Below, piece by piece: positions 1-6,085 of a stretch of 15,039 nt of DNA. Made by a program: the position numbers and the translations under genes. The notes under the pieces are model-generated. The model was not told the DNA's origin. It ran no database searches and was given only the letters and a program-made list of their open reading frames with translations. Source of the stretch: JBBRDU01 sp038203615 (lineage in GTDB: Bacteria > Verrucomicrobiota > Verrucomicrobiia > Chthoniobacterales > UBA10450); the NCBI GenBank assembly GCA_038203615.1, contig JBBRDU010000074.1, positions 1 to 15,039 on the forward strand, written 5' to 3'. Numbering within the stretch: the first letter of the stretch is position 1; every line of letters begins with the position of its first letter.

Positions 1-809
1 TAGTCGCGCACGCCTTCGGCACCCGGCGCGTTTACGTCACCGCTCGCAATCTGCAAACCGCCCAGCGCGTGCATGGCGAGTCCGAGCAGCGCGGTGAAAA
101 TGCAAACCTCCGCCATCACCCAGAGCAGCGCCGGTGTAGAGGTCTTGCGGACGGAGGGATGCAGCTCGGTGCTGCCGGGGTCGAGGCGCATGACACCCGT
201 GGCATTCGCGATCGCCTCGACCCCGGAAAGCGCGAGCACGATTCCAACGAAACCGCCCCAATTTTGCCAGAAGCCACCGTGGAGCGGTTGAAGATTTCCA
301 ATGGCTGCGCCCAGGTGTGGAAGACTGAACAGCCCGAGCGTGACGACGACAATCGCTGTCGGCACCGAAATCAAAAACGCAAGACCGCCGGTATGTTTCG
401 GGCCGAGCAAATTCAGCAGGCCGATTACCAGAATCGCCATTGCCGCGAATTTTTCCGGATGCGGGACGCCGAGATATTGGAAGGCTGAGAGCGCGCTGAT
501 CGCAGCCGTCACGAGATAATCGGCGATGAGCAGGAACGCGCCCACGATCGAAATGACTTCCGAGCGATGACGGACGCTGGCGTAAACTCCGCCGCCATCC
601 GGATAGAGCCGGCAGATAATGATATAGTTGATGCCGACGAGCGCGGTGAGAACGCACATCGCCGCGATGAGCCAGAACGACGCGTAGCCCCCGACGGCGA
701 ATGCGAGGCCGATGACGTACGCTTTGCTGGTGCCCCAGTCCCCGTACAAAATCGCGGCCGCGCGCGGGACGTTGACGTTGCGCGGTCGCTTGGTGTTGGT
801 TGCGATCAA
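1..809 (-). CDS. KimA-like APC-fold permease, copy A (partial, 3' end off window)
   Basis: This is the first ~269 codons of a polytopic permease, probably a potassium importer. It runs off the window's left edge, so its C-terminal half is missing. The reading frame is continuous from a stop at 855-853 to position 1. I chose the TTG at 809-807 because GGAG lies 9 nt upstream and because the N-terminus (K-R-P-R-N-V, then A-A-A-I-L-Y-G-D-W-G-T-S-K-A-Y) then aligns with the paralogue at 1392. Visible motifs are YGDWGTSKAY (Asp24, Tyr31), YPDGGGVY, ADYLVTAAIS (Asp, Thr+4, Ser+8) and LSGVEAIAN. In KimA of Bacillus subtilis, an APC-superfamily K+ importer, the matching Asp, Tyr, Thr and Ser residues are reported to bind K+ (from memory). 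A c-di-AMP riboswitch sits directly upstream, as for ydaO/kimA. An amino-acid substrate remains possible. Confidence 0.85.
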   Translation of the reverse strand, partial: MIATNTKRPRNVNVPRAAAILYGDWGTSKAYVIGLAFAVGGYASFWLIAAMCVLTALVGINYIIICRLYPDGGGVYASVRHRSEVISIVGAFLLIADYLVTAAISALSAFQYLGVPHPEKFAAMAILVIGLLNLLGPKHTGGLAFLISVPTAIVVVTLGLFSLPHLGAAIGNLQPLHGGFWQNWGGFVGIVLALSGVEAIANATGVMRLDPGSTELHPSVRKTSTPALLWVMAEVCIFTALLGLAMHALGGLQIASGDVNAPGAEGVRD

Positions 810-852
810 TTGCTTCGACTCCGAATCGAGGCGGCGCCATGCGGCGACGTGG

Positions 853-874
853 CCCCACTACAGCAAGAGCGGGG
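853..874 (-). promoter_or_regulatory. Hairpin in the riboswitch expression platform
   Basis: Between aptamer and start codon the minus strand can form CCCCGCT (874-868) paired with AGTGGGG (859-853) around an 8-nt loop, with one G-T pair. No U-tract follows, so it is not a textbook intrinsic terminator. It may belong to the expression platform or be chance in GC-rich DNA. The GGAG ahead of the TTG start also sits in the loop of a small TCGA/TCGA hairpin, which would allow control of ribosome access. How the switch works cannot be settled by eye. Confidence 0.3.
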
Positions 875-895
875 ATAGGACCTGAGCCTTGCACT

Positions 896-1034
896 TTAAT
901 GACGCTGACGAGGTTAGCTGTCGGGCTAGAGCCATTAAATGCTCTCGATGCCGCAGCATCGTTCGCCCCGATCCATTCGGATTAAGGATTGGAAATTGGG
1001 TCCCCCGCTGAACCCGCACTCGCGGGTCCATTAA
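896..1034 (-). promoter_or_regulatory. c-di-AMP riboswitch (ydaO-yuaA type)
   Basis: Read on the minus strand, this 5' leader of the left permease carries the conserved blocks of the ydaO aptamer in the right order. They are a closing stem TTAATG (1034-1029) with CATTAA (901-896), a small hairpin GACCCGC/GCGGGTT (1028-1011), GGGGGACCCAA (1006-996), CGGGGCGAAC (970-961), a TGCG-capped hairpin GATGC/GCATC (960-947), a hairpin AGAGC/GCTCT (945-928), and the hallmark CCCGACAGCTAACCTCG with CAGCG (925-903). The order GGGG(A)ACC, GGGG-N-GAA-C, hairpins, CCGACAGCTAAC is that of the Thermoanaerobacter and B. subtilis aptamers as I recall them. Known members bind two c-di-AMP molecules and usually switch off K+ or osmolyte transporters at high c-di-AMP. 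The aptamer ends 86 nt before the TTG start. Confidence 0.9.
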
Positions 1035-1049
1035 GCAGAACAAAGAACT

Positions 1050-1100
1050 GCCGAAACCTTCTTCCTGCAGATCTCGCAGGTCAAGAAATCTCGTTTCGGC
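1050..1100. repeat. Nested inverted repeat in the divergent permease control region
   Basis: GCCGAAAC (1050-1057) is matched by GTTTCGGC (1093-1100). Inside that pair, CCTGC (1064-1068) is matched by GCAGG (1076-1080), and CTTCTT can partly pair with AAGAAA. The result is an imperfect hairpin of about 51 nt just upstream of the riboswitch and between the two permease genes. It could be an operator, a structured leader of the right-hand gene, or chance. On the minus strand a TTGACC (1084-1079) inside it could act as a -35 for the riboswitch transcript, but no good -10 follows. Confidence 0.4.
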
Positions 1101-1391
1101 TGGTCGTCCAGTTTGATCAGGTCGCAGAGTGACAAGATCATGGCCCGGATCCGAGAGGGTCCTAACGCGATGCGCAAGCCCCTCTTACCGTAACGTTTGC
1201 GATCCCAAGATCCTCTGCGGACGCTCCTTCCGCGACACGCGGCCGGTCAACGGCTCGAAAGACAACACCACGCTCACCACTGCGCTCGCTCTCCTTCTCA
1301 ACTTTTGGTTGAATCGGCGCACGTCTTATTGCGGCTCGTCCAAGAAAGAACTTGCCCCTGCCAGAGACCCCGATGGAGAGTCGCCTCCGCA

Positions 1392-3287
1392 ATGGCTGAC
1401 TTAATCCTTACAGAGACAGCAGCCACGCACCGCCCGCGGAACGTCGATTGGAAACGAGCGGCCGCCCTGCTTTACGGCGATTGGGGGACGAGCAAGGCCT
1501 ATGTCATCGGCCTCGCGTTCGTAGCGGCGGGGTTCTCGTCGCTCCCGATCATCCTCGCGGTCTGCGCGCTGACGGGTCTGGTTGGGATCAACTATGCGGT
1601 GATCTGCCGGTATTATCCGGACGGCGGAGGGGTTTACTCGGCCGCGAAATCGCAGGGACGATTGCTCGCGGTCGTAGGCGCGTTGCTTCTTGTGGCGGAT
1701 TTAACGGTGACCGCGGCACTCAGCGGCTGGTCGGCCATCACCTACGTAATTTCGGGGGCGGAGCACGTGATGTGGCTCAAATTCCTCAAGGACCACATTG
1801 CTTTCACCACCATCGGAGTGCTGCTTTTTCTGGCCTTCATCAATTGGTTCGGGCCCAAGCATTCCGGCACCCTCGCGGTCGCGTTAGCGCTGCCCACCGT
1901 AGTCATCGTCATTGTTCTTATCGGCATCTCGGCGCCTCACCTGACAACCCAGTTCCTGGAACCCCGGCACGAGAGTTTAGGAAAGCTTTGGGTGCAGTTC
2001 GTCGGCGTGATCCTCGCGCTCTCGGGCGTGGAGGCCATCGCTAATCTTACCGGAGTCATGAAGCTCGATCGAGGGGCGACGCCCGACAAACCGAGCGTCC
2101 GCAGTCAGTCGCTGAAGGCGATCACGCCGGTAGCGATAGAAGTGGTCGTGGGCACGGCTCTGCTCGGCTGGGCGATGCTTTCGCTCCCGGCGGTATTGCA
2201 GAAGAGCATGGGGCCCATGCACCACGATCAAATCACCGCAGTCATGGCGAATCGAAACGAGGACATGCTGCGGTTCATGGGAGAGCAATTTGGAGCCGCC
2301 ACTTTTGGTCCTGGCTTCGGAATAGTTTTCGGCTGGGTCGTCGGCATCGTTTTTCTTTTGCTCCTTCTCAGTGCAGCTAATACCGCGATTGTTGCGATGG
2401 TCGGCCTGCTTTACATGACGGCGCGGGACGGAGAGATGCCGCGACAATTCAAGCGGCTGAACAAGCATGGGGTGCCGCTGTTTCCCCTCGCGATCGCAGT
2501 TGGGTTGCCCTGTGTCGTCCTGCTTACAGCAACGAGTTTCGAATCGTTGGCGGGTCTGTATGCCATCGGGGTGGTGGGCGCTATTACCGTGAATCTGGGC
2601 TCGTGCACCCTGAACCGCGCCATCGGCTTTACCTGGTACGATCGCGCCCTTTTCGGGGTCACCTTTGCCATCCTCCTGTTCGTCGAGCTCACGCTGGCCC
2701 ATACCAAACCGGACGCGCTCTTCTTCGTGATGTGCGTGCTCGGAGTGGGCCTGGCGGTCCGCGCTTACACCCAGAAACGTCAGGGCCTGACGACCATGAC
2801 AGTGACGCGCCAGGTCGCGGCCATGGTATCGCCCGATTTGGTTGCGACGATGCAGCCCCGATTGGAGGAAGGTCAGAAAATCATGGTCGCAGCCCGCGGG
2901 ATCACCTCGGTGCTAAGTTTTGCCCTCGACGAAGCCCAACTGCGCAAAGCCACCCTTTGCGTTCTCTATGTAAAGGAGATCTCTGTTTTTTACGGGGGCG
3001 GCGGCATGCTGGGCCGGGCGAGATGGCAGGATGACCCGCAGGCGAGCGCAATCATGTCGCTCATGATGAAAATCGGCGAAGAGCGTGGGATTTGCGTGCT
3101 GCCGGTCTACGCGTCCAGTGAAGATGCCGCGGCAACAATCCTCGATCTGTCGGCAACCATGGGCGTTGATGACCTGATCATTGGAGCCTCTCAGAGGAAC
3201 ACGCTCGCGAAATTGCTTGGCGGCAGCATCGTGACCAGCGTGGCTCAACAATTACCGGACTCGATTCGGCTCGTCATCTTTGGTTAA
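1392..3287 (+). CDS. KimA-like APC-fold permease with C-terminal USP-like domain, copy B
   Basis: This 631-residue integral membrane transporter, probably for potassium, is a paralogue of the left permease. They share a 17-residue identical run ending YVIGLAF and the motifs YPDGGGVY and SGVEAIAN. About twelve hydrophobic segments fill residues 35-485. Asp30, Tyr37, Asp103, Thr107, Ser111 and Ser211-G-V-Glu214 match K+-site positions of KimA. Residues ~495-631 form a universal-stress-protein-like cytosolic domain, as in KimA. Its nucleotide motif is altered, with Gln601 where the second Gly of G-x2-G-x9-G-S is expected. I chose the ATG at 1392 because GGAG lies 13 nt upstream and the N-terminus then matches the paralogue; the frame is open further upstream to 1197, but that stretch is Arg/His/Gln-rich and unlike the family. 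Substrate is inferred; an amino-acid permease is the main alternative. Confidence 0.88.
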   Translation: MADLILTETAATHRPRNVDWKRAAALLYGDWGTSKAYVIGLAFVAAGFSSLPIILAVCALTGLVGINYAVICRYYPDGGGVYSAAKSQGRLLAVVGALLLVADLTVTAALSGWSAITYVISGAEHVMWLKFLKDHIAFTTIGVLLFLAFINWFGPKHSGTLAVALALPTVVIVIVLIGISAPHLTTQFLEPRHESLGKLWVQFVGVILALSGVEAIANLTGVMKLDRGATPDKPSVRSQSLKAITPVAIEVVVGTALLGWAMLSLPAVLQKSMGPMHHDQITAVMANRNEDMLRFMGEQFGAATFGPGFGIVFGWVVGIVFLLLLLSAANTAIVAMVGLLYMTARDGEMPRQFKRLNKHGVPLFPLAIAVGLPCVVLLTATSFESLAGLYAIGVVGAITVNLGSCTLNRAIGFTWYDRALFGVTFAILLFVELTLAHTKPDALFFVMCVLGVGLAVRAYTQKRQGLTTMTVTRQVAAMVSPDLVATMQPRLEEGQKIMVAARGITSVLSFALDEAQLRKATLCVLYVKEISVFYGGGGMLGRARWQDDPQASAIMSLMMKIGEERGICVLPVYASSEDAAATILDLSATMGVDDLIIGASQRNTLAKLLGGSIVTSVAQQLPDSIRLVIFG

Positions 3288-3511
3288 ATGATGGGGCGTC
3301 AATTCGCCCGACCAGATCACGAGGTGTTTAGAGTTGATGCAGCGGCTCATCGAGTGACCGAGGGATGGTGGATGGTGAGTGACGATTCCACCAGCGCGAC
3401 CATCCAAGCCGGGCCTACCCGCGCAGGTGGACCAGCCCGTCACCGATGGGATTTATGGCTGGGTGACACGGGTCGGACGGTGGGGTCCCCGTAAACAAGA
3501 TTATTTTTTGA

Positions 3512-3568
3512 TGTGTAATACACAATCCAAGAGGAGGTTACGTGTCCCGCCCTCATAAAGTGTTTTGA
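3512..3568 (+). promoter_or_regulatory. Palindrome plus strong ribosome site and eight-codon frame
   Basis: The perfect palindrome TGTGTAATACACA (3512-3524) is followed by GAGGAGG (3531-3537), the best Shine-Dalgarno match in the window. Four bases later comes GTG (3542), opening an eight-codon frame (Met-Ser-Arg-Pro-His-Lys-Val-Phe) that ends at TGA (3566-3568). It could be a leader peptide, the remnant of a decayed gene, or chance. The palindrome has the size and symmetry of a dimeric repressor site. Confidence 0.25.
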
Positions 3569-3682
3569 CATTGAGCCCGATAATGGAATGCTTAACGACG
3601 TTAAGTATGTTCAGACCAGCTTCGACCAAAGGCGTCTGACGTTCTTCCGTAATCAAAAGCCTATCGTTTAGTTAAGACACTC

Positions 3683-3720
3683 TCGGCAATCGCCGAAACA
3701 GAAGCTCTTCGAGGAGCTTC
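3683..3720 (+). ncRNA. Two tandem hairpins, possible small RNA or leader structure
   Basis: TCGGC/GCCGA with loop AATC (3683-3696) is followed 4 nt later by GAAGCTC/GAGCTTC with loop TTCGAG (3701-3720). Both stems are perfect. No U-tract follows, so they do not form a standard terminator. They lie about 80 nt upstream of the small protein gene and could be in its leader. No known RNA family is recognised. Confidence 0.25.
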
Positions 3721-3800
3721 CTCAGTTATAACCCGCTGCCTGGCACGCATGCTGCAGCATTCCCCTTTTTCGCAAGGCTCGAACCCTGCCCCAAAACCCT

Positions 3801-4115
3801 ATGAAACCTCACTCTCAATTCTCACAAACAGTCCGGTCCCATCGTGGCGAAGAAATGCCGCGGGGCTTGTCCCTCAAGCATCCCATAACCGATTGTCCAT
3901 ACCATCCGGCGAGCGACGATCTCCGGGCCGCAAGCACTCACCTGAATCTCTCAGTCCCCTCCGCCGGGAGATCGTTCCGCCACCTCAGTAACGATTTTCT
4001 CCGGGCGGAGATGAAACGCGACTATGTGAGCGAAGCACTTTGCTTCCTGATCATCGTCGGCGTCTCGGCCTGGCCAATCGTATCCATGGTGCGCGCCCTC
4101 TCGCTGCTGAAGTAA
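3801..4115 (+). CDS. Small single-span membrane protein, unknown function
   Basis: This 104-codon frame has a polar, Ser/His/Arg-rich N-terminal part (residues 1-70) and a C-terminal 34-residue part that looks truly coding. The latter reads M-K-R-D-Y-V-S-E-A, then a hydrophobic segment (LCFLIIVGVSAWPIVSMV), then R-A-L-S-L-L-K. That is one membrane span with charges at both ends. The gene may instead start at the internal ATG at 4011, giving a 34-residue microprotein; GGGCGG lies a few bases upstream of it. With the ATG at 3801 it would be a tail-anchored protein. A perfect inverted repeat ATCGCGC-G-GCGCGAT (4115-4129) overlaps the end of the stop codon. Function is not recognised. Confidence 0.45.
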   Translation: MKPHSQFSQTVRSHRGEEMPRGLSLKHPITDCPYHPASDDLRAASTHLNLSVPSAGRSFRHLSNDFLRAEMKRDYVSEALCFLIIVGVSAWPIVSMVRALSLLK

Positions 4116-4176
4116 TCGCGCGGCGCGATCGAAAACGAACGCTTCCCATTGTGGTGCGCGCAAATTACTTTGCGCC

Positions 4177-5976
4177 ATGCATCACCCTTTGCTGTCGTTA
4201 AGAAAGACGATCCCGTTCCTGGCCGCAGGCGTCGTGTTGACCGTGATGGCAGCACCCCCGTCGCCGCTTCAGGAGCGGGCCGACCGTTTCCTTGCGCTCG
4301 CAAACGCGGGATACCAGGGACTCTATCGGGTAAATAATGAGGCCCAATGGCTCGCCGTGACCGATGTGACGCCGATCCATGACGCGGCCGCCGAGACCGC
4401 GGCCAAGGCGGCGGCGGCGTTTAATGGCAACCCGGCGCTCATCAATGAAGCGCGCGAGCTGCTCACCCACCGCGCCGAATTAAGCGAGCTGGCCGTGCGT
4501 CAGCTCGACCAACTGCTCTTGAACGCGGCGGAAGGTCCGATGACCAACCCGGCGCTCGTCGCGGCCCGCGTGGAAGCGGAAACCAGGCAGGCGTCGATTC
4601 TAAACAGCTTTGAATTCAAGCTCGACGGAAAGCCGATTACCGCGAACGACATCGATAACAAGCTCGAGAGCAGCACCAACCTCGATGAGCGCCGCAAAGT
4701 CTGGGAAGCCTCAAAAGAGTCCGGTCCCGCTTTGAAGCCCGGCCTGGTGAAGCTGCGCGATCTCCGCAACCAATGCGCCAGTGAGCTTGGACACCATGAT
4801 TACTTTGCCCTCCAGGTAGCGGCTTACGGAATGACGACCGAGGAGCTGGTCAAGCTCCACGACGACTTCCTCGCCCAACTGCGTCCACTTTATCTCCAGT
4901 TGCATACCTGGACGAAATACAAGCTGGCAGAAAAATACCATCAACCGGTCCCGAAAAGGATTCCCGCCCATTGGATCAACAACCGTTGGAGCCAGGAATG
5001 GGGCGGGCTGGTGGACGCGGCGAACATCGATGATCGTTTCAAAGACAAGACGCCCGAATGGATCATTAAGACGGCCGAACAGTTTTATACGGGTCTCGGG
5101 TTCGCGCAGTTGCCCGCCAGTTTCTGGACTAAGTCGGATCTCTACCCGGTAAAGCCCGGCGATCCCCGCAAGAAAAACACTCATGCCTCCTGCTGGCATG
5201 TGGATCTCGAGAACGACATCCGCTCGCTTCAAAGTATCGAAGCCAACTCGCGCTGGTTCTATACCGCCCACCATGAGCTCGGCCACGCCTATTACTTCAT
5301 GGCTTACACGCGCCCGGAAGTTCCTCCGCTCCTCCGCACGGGCGCGAATCCCGGCTACCATGAAGGGATGGGCGAATTGATCGCTCTCGCCTCCAGCCAG
5401 GTGCCTTATCTTCAATCGCGCGGCGTTCTGCCCGCCGATTTTAAAGCGGATCCAACGGCTTTTCTTATGGACGACGCGCTTGCTCGCTCGCTGCCCTTCA
5501 TGTTCTGGGCCTCAGGAACCATGACCCATTGGGAGGCAGATGTGTATGCGAAAAACCTTCCGCCAGAGCAATGGAACGCTCGCTGGTGGCAATACGTCCG
5601 TGACCTGCAGGGAGTTGAACCGCCCGCACCGCGGAGTGAGGAATGGTGCGACGCCGCGACCAAGACCCACATCAACGATAATCCGTGTTACTACCATAGC
5701 TATGCCTTCGCGACCGTGCTGAAATTCCAGCTCCACGATTACATCGCGCGCAACATCCTGCATCAGCCGCCCCAGACTTGTAACTACGCCGATAACAAGG
5801 AAGTGGGAGCGTTCCTCAAAAATATCATGGAAAAAGGCGGCACTCAGGATTGGCGAAAGGTCCTCAAGGATGCCACGGGCGAAGACCTCTCGACCCGCGC
5901 CATGGTCGAATACTTCAAGCCCCTGCAATCATGGCTGGAGGCCCAGAACAAAGGCCGCCAGATCGGGTGGGATTAA
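4177..5976 (+). CDS. Exported M2-family (ACE-like) zinc peptidase
   Basis: This 599-residue protein is a peptidyl-dipeptidase-like zinc metallopeptidase related to angiotensin-converting enzyme. The N-terminus (L-S-L-R-K, then a hydrophobic stretch ending near A-A-P-P) is a signal peptide, so it acts in the periplasm or outside the cell. The zinc site is His366-Glu367-Leu-Gly-His370, with the third ligand Glu396 in GANPGYHEGMGE, the same block as in ACE though two residues further along. Near the C-terminus K-T-H-I-N-D-N-P followed by Tyr-Tyr-His-Ser-Tyr matches the ACE substrate-binding His and Tyr residues; the chloride-binding Arg of mammalian ACE appears to be Ser here. No good Shine-Dalgarno precedes the ATG. 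It is co-directional with metG, 109 nt away, with no obvious functional link. In bacteria such enzymes are thought to process peptides for nutrition. Confidence 0.93.
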   Translation: MHHPLLSLRKTIPFLAAGVVLTVMAAPPSPLQERADRFLALANAGYQGLYRVNNEAQWLAVTDVTPIHDAAAETAAKAAAAFNGNPALINEARELLTHRAELSELAVRQLDQLLLNAAEGPMTNPALVAARVEAETRQASILNSFEFKLDGKPITANDIDNKLESSTNLDERRKVWEASKESGPALKPGLVKLRDLRNQCASELGHHDYFALQVAAYGMTTEELVKLHDDFLAQLRPLYLQLHTWTKYKLAEKYHQPVPKRIPAHWINNRWSQEWGGLVDAANIDDRFKDKTPEWIIKTAEQFYTGLGFAQLPASFWTKSDLYPVKPGDPRKKNTHASCWHVDLENDIRSLQSIEANSRWFYTAHHELGHAYYFMAYTRPEVPPLLRTGANPGYHEGMGELIALASSQVPYLQSRGVLPADFKADPTAFLMDDALARSLPFMFWASGTMTHWEADVYAKNLPPEQWNARWWQYVRDLQGVEPPAPRSEEWCDAATKTHINDNPCYYHSYAFATVLKFQLHDYIARNILHQPPQTCNYADNKEVGAFLKNIMEKGGTQDWRKVLKDATGEDLSTRAMVEYFKPLQSWLEAQNKGRQIGWD

Positions 5977-6085
5977 TGTCTTCCTACCAGGCAGAGGTGC
6001 TCTTCCGAAGCGTCCGACTATTCACCGTTAAGGCGCTGCAGCAGCCAAAGTCGGAGACGCCGACAACGGATCCATACCCCTTAAG

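Larger units (their letters stand above)
3288..3800. other. Intergenic region without a convincing gene
   Basis: These 513 bases follow the permease stop codon. A 68-codon frame (3288-3494) shows no recognisable domain and looks accidental. A weak hairpin GGGCG/CGCCC (3294-3309) lies just after the stop and lacks a U-tract. The stretch 3495-3760 is more AT-rich and carries several perfect palindromes: TGTGTAATACACA (3512-3524), CTTAACGACGTTAAG (3591-3605), two tandem hairpins (3683-3720) and ATGCTGCAGCAT (3749-3760). This looks like regulatory or small-RNA DNA, but no known family is recognised. Confidence 0.5.

Noticed and set aside
37..894. 285-codon open frame on the minus strand
   Set aside because: It is an out-of-frame shadow of the permease ending at the left edge. 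The product is Arg/His-rich with no domain, and its first codons overlap the riboswitch spacer.
1197..1391. N-terminal extension of permease copy B to an upstream start
   Set aside because: The extra 65 residues are Arg/His/Gln-rich, have no counterpart in the paralogue, and the ATG at 1392 gives the family N-terminus.
1040..1391. Second ydaO-type aptamer for permease copy B
   Set aside because: I looked for GGGGGAACC, GGGNGAA and CAGCTAACC on the plus strand and did not find them.
3288..3494. 68-codon frame right after the permease stop
   Set aside because: No domain, unusual composition, no ribosome site; treated as non-coding.
5977..6085. SAM or T-box type leader before metG
   Set aside because: The 109-nt gap shows no aptamer core, specifier-loop structure or terminator.
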